Assembly: GCA_037893225.1 (NCBI GenBank)
Contig: JAZGUH010000770.1
Coordinates: forward strand, 124,001-188,000
DNA from: Hippasteria phrygiana
Lineage: Eukaryota > Echinodermata > Asteroidea > Valvatida > Goniasteridae
DNA: 64,000 nucleotides
Direction of reading: 5' to 3'
Part shown: in pieces, positions 35,001-47,000 of the stretch
How the letters are laid out: every line of letters starts with the position of its first letter
Position numbering within the stretch: position 1 is the stretch's first letter
Notes under the pieces: generated by a model
Databases searched by the model: none
What the model saw: only the letters and a program-made list of their open reading frames with translations
Told to the model about the DNA's origin: nothing
Translations under genes and position numbers: made by a program

Positions 35001-38000
35001 GGACACTGCGTCTAAACGCCGTCCTGAGTGCGCGTTTAAAACTAGGGTAAAGAACGAACGTGACGCGACTGCGTTGTGTGTGCTTTCAAACGGAGTTTTT
35101 GAAAAAGTTGAAGACTTTTTTCTCTTTAATTCTTCATTTTCGTGGGAAAAAATAGATTTCGCAACCGAATTGGTCAAAATAGACAAGAACAATCGTTAAT
35201 GTGTGCGAGGGAGTGAACTGCCCAGAGAAGGATGGAAACTTGAGTCGGGAAAAGAGAATATCCTTTCACAAGTAAGCTGATGATTATTATTTAACGGCGC
35301 GTCTATAACGTTGATATCAATGTACATGTATAACGTTACAACTAAAGAAAAGGCTAATGCACAGAAACGAAACTTCTTACACATTTAAAAATAGAGAAAT
35401 TTATACGAGGGGCGGTCGCTTATAACATACTTATTGGCATTCTTGATAGGAAATGCCTAGTAACTACGGTAGCTGGTATAAACTATATATGGGAGGCCTT
35501 CCAAAAAAGTCAAAGTACAAACAAAATGGGGAAAATAGGAGGTCGACGATTGAAGGTGTTTACAAACATGTATGTGTGTGTGTGGGGGGGGGGGGGGGGG
35601 GGTTTAACAGCAGCAATCAAGGGAGACCGAGTGAGACATACCCATAAGCTCACCAAAATAAATACCCTGTTCAAAAATCATTCCCTGATGAGTCTTTTAG
35701 TTGTGCCTTAGGATGAAGGATTATTTATTAGTTTTTCATATTTCCCAGCGAGTTTTGTATTGACCTTTTACTTTCTAATTGTGCTCCATTTTGTAGTAAA
35801 TTTGTGTTACATTTGAATGAACCTCGATACATTCTCTCTTTAATTGTGAGTGTTCAGTTTATAAAATAATACATGTAACATTGGGTGCTCAGAATTAAAA
35901 ATACGACGTCATTTCAGAATAATATTCAATATGATTATTAAATTTGTATTATACAACTGCTCTAATGACTTACACTTACAGGTGTGATAAAAATGAAACA
36001 ACAATTCACTGTTCTTACTGATTTTTTGGGGGGGCGCTTAAGCTCCCCAATAACGTTATCAGGCTAAGAATTTTTTCGATAATCCACTTCTCCAGACAGT
36101 ACGTAAAGGATAATGCCCGAGGTACGCGCCATTCGTGTGAAATAATGGCCCGAGGGCCATTATTTCACACGAATGGCGCGTAACCGAGGGCATTACCCGA
36201 CTTAACCTCCACCCGTGACGTCACCCTATTGTCCCAGCGCTCCATTATTTTGCACGAATGGAGCAACTTTGTTCACTTGTACAAGAGATTATTTGTTACG
36301 TAACTTTGACAAGGAGCCATGCAGTATATAAGCCAAATTGTCAGTATCTTTGTTCAGGTGGGCGCTACCCGAACAAAGATACTGACAATTTGGGAGACTG
36401 CCAACATAGGACAAGATAGCTCAGTTGGTAGAGCGCCGGTACGGTAACCCGGAGGTCGCAGGTTCGAATCCCGCTCCTGTCAGGTTTCTTTGTATTCAAA
36501 TTTTCCCTTGTGGATTGTTTGACGTAATTTTAAGAAATTTGCTCGTGGCATTGAAAGAAACTGTTAAAATGATGCGAAAAACCAAATATATCCGAAACAT
36601 ACAGAAATTGATGTAAGTGGAGTGGTATCGCCTCCAACGCTCCATTCGTGCAAAATAATGGAGCGCTGGGACAATAGGGTGACGTCACGGGTGGAGGTTA
36701 AATAAAGCGAACACACAGTGCGCGTTTAACCAATCTCTTGCGCTGCCATTGCGCGGCCGCGCATTCGTACACAAACATGACGCGGTGTCCTATCCAGTCT
36801 ATATAATGGAGATCAATGAAGCAACCGCACTGAATGCCACCGTCTTTCCCCAGTGTACAAGGCACACGTAGTTAGGTGTAGTTACGTGTAGCGAACTGCG
36901 CTGCGTCTTGAGAAAAGATTAAAACACGTGCCGCGCATCCATTGTACATTGTGCAATGTCATGTCGTCTTCACAAAATATACGACACGATCGTTTGTTGA
37001 CAGCTCGCATGTGATCGTCCATGGTATTATCATCTGTGTTACTAATCAACAATGCTGAAATAGAAACAAACGCTAGTCTTTCTGGAGTGCCATAAAGTAG
37101 CCAACTGAAGGTAAATGTATTAAAACTCCAAATACTCAACGAGCGAAGGGAAGCTTTGTCAAACCATGGTCAAACCGTCCCCCCGTTCCTGCCGCTCAAT
37201 CCCGGCGGGCCCGATCCCGGCGGTGGCCCCGATCTCATGATGCCGTGGTGACTTCCGTCATGTATTTTTTTATTCCTCCGTTCTTCCGGTAATGAAAAAG
37301 TGACGTCATCACGATAATATCGAATATCGCGATATTTTTCTGCCGATATTTCGGTATCAAAATAAATGGATATCGAACAGCCTTATGGTTAAGGTTTGTT
37401 TGTTTCATCTTCTTACCAATATTGCTCAAGTAGAGGGAGGACCAGGCTTATGCCAAAAACGAGGATCGCCAATATGATCAACAGTATAAGCTGCATGATT
37501 ACAAAACCTGTGTAAAGGAATTGAAATAAAGTGCTGATGGTGTTGCCAAACATAATCAACCTAATCACTTTGCACATGAACAACATTCATAGGTGTACTG
37601 TCAAATTACATTTGGGTGATTCAAAATGCAGTGAACCAGATATTGGTTCAACCATATCAGAGGTCCATTTCAAGTCGACCATACCACCTAATCCCACAAG
37701 TATTTTTGAGGTTATTTCAGGTTGGCATTATTTTAAAAAGCATTCGGAAGCCTGGCAAATTTAACAACTGTTAACTGCTTGGAAAAGATTTGCAAAAAAT
37801 TAAAAGTTTGCATATCTACCAAATGTTTAACTACAGTTTTTCTCTGTGTGCAAAATGATACAGACGGTGGTACAATGTACATCATATTTCCCAAATTATG
37901 ACCCTCTTGGGAAATTTCCTTCCAGCACAATGAAGGTCGGATAGTTACACACAAATTGTTTGAGATGTTACTTTGATAAGTTCTTCTAGGTTCGATTTAG

Positions 38001-41000
38001 TAACAAGATTCAGCTTTAATTTTCTACCTTTATCAGTTTTCCCTGATCTGGACAAGTTGTTCATGCACACTTGCAATTAGTAGTTGCACTAGTCCAATAA
38101 AGGATTCGTTGGATTGTTTTTTCACACTCGATGAAGATATATAGTCAAAATGTGTGTGTGACATTCCTCCAAATTTGGTGTCCTGTTACATGTGAAACCA
38201 GTACCTTAAAATGTCATTATATTCTCTCTGCTTTTATTAATTTGTCTAATTGTTACTAATTTTATAAACTTATAAGTACATGTCTTATTAGGATATGAAA
38301 CTTGCGATTCTTCTAAGAAAAGCTGGTAGATATAGGCCTATGGGTCATTCTGTGAATGAAAAAGAATGGTGTCCGACGCGTGTTACATGTGAAACCGTAA
38401 AACACATTTTCTGACATATATTTCCATTGATTTGCCCTGAACATGTCTGCATTTTATGAACTAGTTAAGGATATATATCTCTAATGGAAAGATATGAAAA
38501 TCAGACCTCTTCAGTAGATATGAGGCATAAAATATGATTTTTTGTGGATTTCACATGTAACATTTCCATGTTACATGTAAAACCCATAGCATATTTGTAC
38601 CATATCACTGTAAATTTCAATTGCAAACGTCTGACTTCCATTTGTTCAATATTGCTGTAAAGTTTAGTAAAGAAAGTGTTAAAAAAGTTCTTAAGATATG
38701 GCAAAAGTAAGGTACTGGTTTCACATGTAACGGGGACAACAAAAGACTTGGTGTTCTGTTACGGTGTGATAGTTTATCCTTATCGTGTATAAAGAAAATA
38801 CATTTGATTTGTAAAATTCATGTTGTGAATTGGGTATTAGTGCTGCTCGGACACACATAATCTGTTTTGGGTATATGAATAACTGTGAATGTGAAGAAAT
38901 CCTCAAAATTTCACAACTTGTGTGAAAAAGTGTACCAACTTCATGGAATGACCCCACTCTTAGTCTGTTCTACAGATATTTTCATGGTCAACGTTCAACC
39001 GGTTTGTTCAGCTTGGTTCCTCCAGTTACAGTGTTTGAGTGTTAATCTTGGCTCTCCGTCTGTTCCTACTAATATATAATCCCCAGATATAGAACAAAAA
39101 GCTATGCCAATTGCTTTTTCACTCGTTCTGTATCTCTATGGAATTCCTTGCCTCGTGAGTTTCCCTTCATTTTATGATCTTTCCTGCTTCAAGAGGAATA
39201 TTCATTCTTAAATCTTGTATCTTTGATCCTTTTTCTTCAGCAGCTCCATACCTCGGGGTAAACTTGCATAAAAAAATACATTTAAGAAATCTACAATTTA
39301 ACTCATTGCTAAAATGACAATTAACATAAAATTTGGCAATACTTTGACATTAGGAATTGGACAGAAATAAGTCCCCATGTATAAAATTCATAGAATCTTA
39401 CCCCAAGCTGTGAATGCCACATGATAACCAGAATATCGCATACTCGCAACCTATTGGATAAAGATAAACCAAACAGAAATATTAATTTGCATGGTTATCC
39501 AAACTAGAAAAAAATGCAAATGCAGTTAAAGAACTAATTTGTGGATGAGATGTTGTAAAGAAAATACTGTTTTAACTCATGATACAGTATAATGTAGCGT
39601 CACCTTTTTCGTGGGTTCTTGTCCCCCGACTTGTAAACTCAGACAAGGGAGAGACGGATAACTATTTATTTAGTTATACTCACGGTAGTTTATTTCATGT
39701 CCATACTTGGTTAAAACAACAACTCAACTCTCTCCAGACGACTCCAACTTTCCCATCGTTCCCGTCTAGAACAAATCTGGCTTAGGGCCAACGTTATTTT
39801 CCCCCCCTTTACAACACAAGATCTATACAATGTCTATTTTTAGAGATCCGGTGCGACACGCGCGCCAAACAACCAATCGGCAAACTGGGGCAAGGTGAAC
39901 ATTGACTAAGAGTTCGCTGAACCTACTCCGGCGGGGGAACCGGCGGTGCACTGCGACTTGCCGTCGGTAGATCGCTACAAAACATGTCCGTTACACTGCC
40001 CCCTCCTAAGATTTGGCCTATTCTCCTGAATAGGTGGCCAAGACTAACTTTAGAAGGATTAGAAATTCAACAAGTAGTACAAAACGTTTTGTTCAAAACA
40101 ACTTTATATATACATGTATATATGAGTACAACCAACAACGTTCGGTGCCCCCAAAGGATGTTGATCAACGTTGATACTGGTCCCCATAGTGGTTACTCAG
40201 ATCAAACGTTTAATCCAGCAACCCATGGCGACTACCCGAACATGGAGAACATCATCAAAACCAAAACAAAAGGTCACTGTCCGGGAGCCTTGAATCTCGA
40301 TGCCATGTTTTCCACCATATATCACCAGGTTCACGTATTCCCTTTGACTCGGTCTCGCGAACAGTGTAGGTCCCTTGATCTTGGTCCTCTACAGATTCCG
40401 TCATCCGGGTAGTAAATTCTTCCCGCATCATCACAGGCTCAGTCTGAGAGGCAGCCTCAGTGGTGTGTCTGCTGGGTTGTATTCCCCTGGGTGTGTCACA
40501 CTTGGTAAGGCCAACGGTGTGAACGGAACGGGCAGAGAACCATTGTCCGTCCACGTACAGGCGAGTTCCCTCCGTCTTCTTCTCCTCACTGGTAATTCGG
40601 CAGACAGGGGACCCCCGAACCTGCGCCGTCTGATCCTGGTTGATCGGCATGCCTGTCGGTGCAGGAGGCTCGGCGTGACTACTGGCGCTGGCGCTCGGTG
40701 CAGACGTACCCGCATGAACCTTCATGTGTCGGGCCACGTACTCCGGGTGGCGGTACAGACTACCGCAGACCCGACACTCGTACTGCTTCCCGTCATGCGC
40801 TGCCCTCTGATGACGGCGTCGACCATATGCACTAGTATAGCTCTTCCCGCAGGAATACACAGGGGAACTCTCGGGTTTGTCTGCCATACTGCTGTTGGTA
40901 AGTCCGCCCTCAACAGAACAGACCTGCTGCAGAAACCTTGCTGGTTTTCGTACGACTCTACCACGTCGTGTTCGCTGCTCAGCGTGGTGACCAATACTGT

Positions 41001-44000
41001 CATCAGTCTGCACTGCTCCTCCGTGCGTAGGGCCACCAACGGTATTGCGGGTACCAGCTCCGGCGGGGTTGCCCACTCCAACCGGCGGGGCGGGTTGCAC
41101 CGGCGGGGCAGTGGGCACCGGCGGGGTTGCTGGCTCCGGCGGGGCAGTGTGCACTGGCGGGGTTGCTGGTACCGGCGGGGCAGTGTGCACTGGCGGGGTT
41201 GCTGGCTCCGGCGGGGCAGTGTGCACTGGCGGGGTTACTGGCTCCAGCGGGGCACTGCGCACTGGCGGGGTTGCTGGCTCCGGCGGGGCAGTGTGCACTG
41301 GCGGGGTTACTGGCTCCAGCGGGGCACTGCGCACTGGCGGGGTTGCTGGCTCCGGCGGGGCAGTGTGCACTGGCGGGGTTGCTGGCACCGGCGGGGCAGT
41401 GTGCCGGCCCACCATGGAATGGCGGGGCGGCCCGCACTGGCGGGGCGGCCCGCACCGGCGGGGCCACCTGCACCGGCGGGGCGGCCCGCACCGGCGGGGC
41501 CACCTGCACCGGCGGTGTGGCCCGCACCGGCGAGGCGGCCCGCACCGGCGAGGCGGCCCGCACTGGCGGGGCTACCTGCACCGGCGGTGTGGCCTGCACC
41601 GGCGAGGCGGCCTGCGCCGGCGGGGCCACCTGCGCCGACGGGGCCACCTGCCTCGGCAGGGCTGTGTTGCTGCATTGAGGATGCTGTCTGACCACCCTAA
41701 CCTGGTTTTCTGCAGGTCGTAAGCTCCCACTGTCAATTTCTGCACCCATGGGGATGTCCCTTTCCACCTCGTGGACACACTGAGGGAAGCACTTTCTAGA
41801 CAGTGCGTCGGCATTGCCGTGTTGGCTGCCTGGACGGTGTTCGATGACGAAATCGTAAATACTCAACTTCTGAAGCCACCTGGCCAATTGTCCTTGAGGC
41901 TCCTTGACTCCATGTAGCCACTTCAGAGGCCGGTGATCCGTCCTGACGCGAAAACGGGTCCCATACAGGTAGTGGTAGTATTTCTGTACAAAGAAAATCA
42001 CAGCCAGCAATTCCCGTCGCGTGACACAGTAGTTTCTCTCACTTTTGGTCAATGATCTACTCCCAAAGGCAAGTACGCGCTCCTTACCATCTTGCATTTG
42101 TGACAGCACAGCTCCGATGGCGAACCCACTTGCGTCCGTGTCAAGGATGAATTCAGTTTCTGTGCTTGGGTAGACCAGTATTGGGGCAGAAGTCAGGCAG
42201 TGTTTGAGCACCTCGAATGCCTCCTGACACTCACTGGTCCACGTAAATTCCCTTCCTTTCTCAGTGAGTCGGTTGAGCGGACGGGCGATTCCAGCGAATC
42301 CCTTGATATATCGTCTATAATACGAGACGAGGCCAAGGAAACTCCGCACGTCTGAGGTTGTCATTGGCTGTGGCCAGTCCTGTACCGCTCCGACTTTTTC
42401 AGGGTCCGTTGCAACTCCTTCCGTTGAGACAACATGGCCAAGGAACTCAACCCTCTGCTGGAACAACTTACATTTCCTCGGCTTCAGTTTCAGGTTCGCT
42501 TCCCGTAACCTCTCTAGAACCAAGCATAATCTCTGCATATGCTGCTCAAATGATCTGCCAAACACTATCACGTCGTCGAGGTACAGTACTGCCACCTGCC
42601 ACTGTAAACCATCCAGCACTCGCTCCATTAGGCGCTCGAAGGTAGACGGCGCGTTACATAGCCCAAAGGGCATTGTCACAAATTGGTACAGTCCTCCGCG
42701 CCCTGTGCTAAATGCGGTCTTGGCCCTGTCCTCCTCGGCTACCTCCACCTGCCAGTAGCCGGAGGTCAGATCGAGCGTTGTAAAGAACTGGGATCCTGCA
42801 AGTGAGTCCAAGTTGTCTTTGATGCGAGGTAGTGGGTGAGCGTCCTTCTTAGTGACCTCATTTAGTTTTCTGTAGTCAACACATACCCTCACAGTTCCGT
42901 CTTTCTTCTTCACCAACACAATCGGCGAGCACCAGGGGCTGTTGGAGGGCTCGATTATGCCCTGAGATAGCATCTTGGCTACCTCTCGGTCCGCTACCTC
43001 CCGCTGGCTCAGGGGAATCCTTCTCGGCCTCTGTCTAATTGGCTGCACATTCTCGGTCACAATATGTGCTTCATGATGTTGGTTCTGCCAATGTCCCCAT
43101 CTTCTGCAGAAAATACGTCGCTATACCTCCGCACTAATGATGCTAGTTTCTCCCGCTCGTCTGGTGCCAGATTACTGCAGCTCAGTTCAAACATGTCAAT
43201 CAAATGTTCGGGAACCTCCAAAACTACCTGGTTGACGTCCTTGTCCTCCTTGGCCTGCGCCACATTAAGTTTCCCAGCCTCGAGTTGACTCCCAACCATC
43301 GTAACACTGTCCACGGGGTCCAGCGTAGCAGCAACAGTACAGTTCAGTATGCGCACCGGGACCACAGAGTTTCGTGCTTCGACTAATGCACTGGCAATCA
43401 GTAAACTGCGGTCTTCAACCAGTTTGTCTCTGTTCTGAAGTACCCCCCAGGTGGGCAGCGTTCCAGTCTTGTCACGTACAACCTGGCACCCAACAAGGAC
43501 TTCAGTCAAGGGTGGTATCAGTACATTCTCCGTTACCCGGACACGGCAGGTTGCAGGCTCCCCTGAACATGTCTGCATTGGGATCTTGTGATGGCCAATT
43601 TGGAGGCACTCCTCCTCCCACAGCAATGTACATTTGTGCTCTCGCATAAAGTCAAGTCCGAGAATTGCCTCATCACTGACGTCGGCTACCCACACCATGT
43701 GACATATCTTACATCCTCCGAGTGTAATTTGCATCTTCGCTCGCCCAGTAACGCACAGTTCACTCCCGTCAGCCTGTCGAAACGTGCGGTCAGGAGGAGT
43801 GAGTGTTGGCTTCTGAAGTGGTGACACTCTATTAAACACACGAGCTGACACAAAACTCTCTGTGGCTCCAGTGTCCAGTAAGAAGCTTGTATTCACGTCC
43901 TCTAACTTCCCCCGCACGTACAATCCAGCCACACTGGACGCCGATGACCGCAACCCAGCCCCTCCATTCATCGATGCTGATGTTGTGTTAGTCCTCGACC

Positions 44001-47000
44001 CATGAGAGTTCTGAGGTTGCTGAGTGATACCCGGCTGCGGCGCCGTCTCCAGCATGTTTGTCTGCACTGAAGATTCCAGAAGTGTGGCCGGGTTTGACAC
44101 AGCTTCCAACGTGGGTGGTGCCACCTTCACCGGCGGGGAACTCCGCTTTGGCGGTGGCAGGACTTCCGACACCAGCGGGGTGGTCTGCACCAACGGGGGC
44201 ACCTTCACTGGCAGGGTACCCCACTTTGGCGGGGACTCCGACGCCGGCGGGATGGCCTGCACCAGCGGGGGCACCTTCACCGGCGGGGTACCCCGCATTG
44301 GCGGGGTCTCCGACACCGACGGGGTGTCCTGCACCGGCGGAGCCACCTTCACTGGCGGGGCCACCTTCACCGGCGGGGTACCCCGCTTTAGCGGGGCCTC
44401 CGACACCGGCGGGGTTGCCTTCGTCGGTGAGATGCCTACCACCGATGACCTGTCAATGTGGAGCCTGTTGTCAATTGTATATGCAGCTGGACTTCGGCTC
44501 TTAAGCCCAGCCCCCCTTAGTTTAACGGCGATGATCCCTTTGTAGCCACTGGACAATTTCTCCGGAAATGCTCCAGACTTCCACACACCCAGCATCCTGG
44601 TTTCCAGTCCTTGGTGTTGGTTCTTCCGTGCCGATTTAGGGCTGTCAACACTTCTTGGAGCATCCTTGCGATTTCAGCAGTCTCCGTTCGAACATGGCAA
44701 ACTTCAGTGTCATCTGCAGGTTTAACCGCCCGGGAGCGACCTGCTTTCTCAGCCTTCAACCAAGCCTCAGCTTCAGCCACAATTTCGACAGCCTCGTTTA
44801 GGCTTTTAGGCTTCCCTTGGGGGCACCCTAACTTACAATAGTGCAACATCACATTGGAAACGGCAGCAAGCGAGCAAAGACATTGACAGTTCTTGTCCCA
44901 GAAAGCTTTAACACCTTTAAAGGAAGATCGCTGTCAAAGACTCGTTTCCCTTTCGAGAGCAGCATGCAATCAGCAGTTGTTTCCCATTGTTTCAATGTCC
45001 CTATTGTGGTGAACTTTGTGCTTAAAAAATTGGACTTCACAGTCACCTATGACGCAATGAACAGGTCATCCTTGATGTCCAGGACCAGCATCACTATGCT
45101 CCAGGTATCCCCATTGAAGAAAAGTTGAAATGTACATGACTCATAACAATCAATAATTGTACAATGTATGCAGTTAGCATTTAACAACTTACTATACTTA
45201 CCAACATTGATGCAAATTGTGTCTTTTCCTGTGAGCAGAAAGATCGGTCACCTCTCCACAGCTGCAAAGTGTGTCTCCTGCAAATTTGGACAGCATTAGA
45301 GGATCAAAGATCTCAAGCCATCTGGCCAGCCAATACAAATTCACCAAAGTACATTATAAAAAATATTCATTACTTACCAAAGGGAATAATGGCAACAATA
45401 TCTAGACAGGCGCAAACGCAGCAGCGAATTGTATTGTTTCTGTGATAGATAGCCTCATAGCTGTCTTTGCACCCAGTTGAAGTGCATCAGTTCTGCATCA
45501 GTTTTTAGGGTGTTTTTTTTTTGGGGGGGGGGGGGTGGAGGGGGTGCTCCATGTGCAAACAGTCATGTAGTCTGCAATGAGACTAGGCAAGATAACTTTA
45601 AGAGGATTAATATAATTCGTCAAACAATCCACAAGGGAAACTGACTAGGTAAATTTGAATACATTTTCAAAGTGAAAAAAGAAACTGGCAGGAGCGGGAT
45701 TCGAACCTGAGACCTCCGGGTTACCAAACCGGTATGGTAACCCGGAGGTCGCAGGTTCGAATCCCGCTCCTGCCAGTTTCTTTGTTCACTTTGAAAAAGG
45801 ATTAATATAAGATTGCTTTAGGACAACTCAACTGACTTTAGAGGCTGCCATCACTGGTTCCAATTGAAAATGTCTTTGCCATTCATCATTTGTCCTTTTG
45901 GCAATTCTTTTTCAACATTCTCTACCCTTATAATGACATCAGCACTTATACTGTCAAAAAAGATTTTCCAACCAAAAAAATGTTTACTTTAATGCTTAGG
46001 AAATTTCTTTTTGAAATACAAAAATAAAATATTGATAAAACCATCTAGTGCACATGGTCCCATGGCAGGAATCAAACTCAAAAATTTGAAGACTGTTTTT
46101 TGTGTGTGTTCACACACAGTTCATAATTGGTGGAAAACTACCATACATGATTTTGCACTATGCCTGACTGGCAAGTGTGAATTGGTTCCCAAACCATGTA
46201 ACTGCCCAGCACAATTGACTACCATTGTTAGGCCAGACAGCCCCTGCAACCATTTTTTGCACATGAAAGAAATGTCAGACTTGTATCCGAGTCACCACTC
46301 TCAAGTATGAGTCATGCATTGAGTCTGAGTCTGAGACACAATACATGAAGGTTAAGCCTGAGTCTTAGTCAAAGTTCACCCAGATTGAATAATGAAAATA
46401 CTTTATGAGCCAAAGTTAATGAGCGTCTAGATAAGTGGAAGCCCTGGCCAAACATAAGAGTTAAGACAAGTGCAAATTTAACATGTGTACAATAAATGCT
46501 GGATTGCACCATGTATATTTATGACAAAGTGTACACGAATGTTATATGTAGCTGTAGAGAACCGGTTAGCAGATGAGGCTGATTTGCTTCATAGGGCTGC
46601 ATATGATTTGCCTTGCCTGGCAATGGACCAGCAACTGGAATGAATAATCTGTGTACCACTGAGATTCCATCAGGGTAGTATTCCCATCATATTAGGTGCA
46701 GGATACTTGGATATGTTTCAATGCATTGATTTCTAGTAAACTGGCCATGGCAAGCATGGACCACTGTTCAGGAAAGGCACTACCCTCAAAAATATCTGTA
46801 TTGTTTACAAATGTGTGATTAGTGGTAAATTTTTGTTAGTCCAGGTCATAACTTGAAACATCAAATTAGAAGTCCAACCCCGAGTCCAAAAAGTTATGTC
46901 CGAGTTATTTTTATCATGACTCAAGTACAACTACGAGCCAAAGAAAATGCAACTCGAGTCAGACTCACTTGAGTCTAAAGCCCATTTCACACGAGTGCTG

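Larger units (their letters stand above)
36206..36697. mobile_element. TTAA foldback element with 59-bp perfect arms
   Basis: Arms 36206-36264 and 36639-36697 are exact reverse complements starting CCTCCACCCGTGACGTCACC, flanked by TTAA (36202-36205 and 36698-36701). The SINE lies between them. Perfect arms suggest recent activity or gene conversion. Confidence 0.85.
34973..36818. mobile_element. Nested hAT-type element with perfect 8-bp TSD
   Basis: TIRs of about 38 bp begin CATTGATCTCCATTATATAG at both ends. Flanks AAGCAACC at 34965-34972 and 36819-36826 are identical. It interrupts copy B relative to copy A, giving an empty-site comparison. It contains foldback repeats and a SINE but no transposase. 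Confidence 0.9.
34437..37385. mobile_element. hAT-type element copy B with perfect 8-bp TSD
   Basis: TIRs TAAGCCTGTTCGATAT and (complement of right end) TAAGGCTGTTCGATAT, flanked by TGGTTAAG at 34429-34436 and 37386-37393. The subterminal ends are dense in GATATTTCG/CGATAT palindromes. No transposase domain is visible. A second hAT-type element is nested at 34973-36818. The right end lies about 30 bp from the donor of STRA6 exon 8. Confidence 0.9.
39593..44852 (-). mobile_element. Gypsy-type LTR retrotransposon, 5'-truncated, no integrase seen
   Basis: Minus strand in order: gag zinc knuckle, proline-rich repeat, aspartic protease, RT, RNase H, a second proline-rich array, a C-terminal region with a C2H2 finger, polypurine tract and 3' LTR. 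The 5' LTR and most of gag are absent (the break is at about 44850). No H2C2 or DDE integrase is visible between RNase H and the C-terminal tail, nor between protease and RT. It lies in the STRA6 intron between visible exons 6 and 7, in the same orientation as the gene. Confidence 0.9.

Noticed and set aside
36410..36482. Functional tRNA gene
   Set aside because: The tRNA-like block recurs with the same leader and tail at several places, and stem pairing is imperfect, so it is a SINE head.
40375..41722. Long plus-strand reading frames of up to 438 residues over the GC-rich array
   Set aside because: Shadow frames of the minisatellite that encodes the Gypsy proline-rich tract on the other strand; no domain, and the minus strand carries the RT and finger motifs.
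45378..45401. 24-base microexon with splice-like borders on the minus strand
   Set aside because: It preserves phase, but the inserted peptide (YCCHYSLW) is not supported by the family, while direct joining of exons 5 and 6 fits well.
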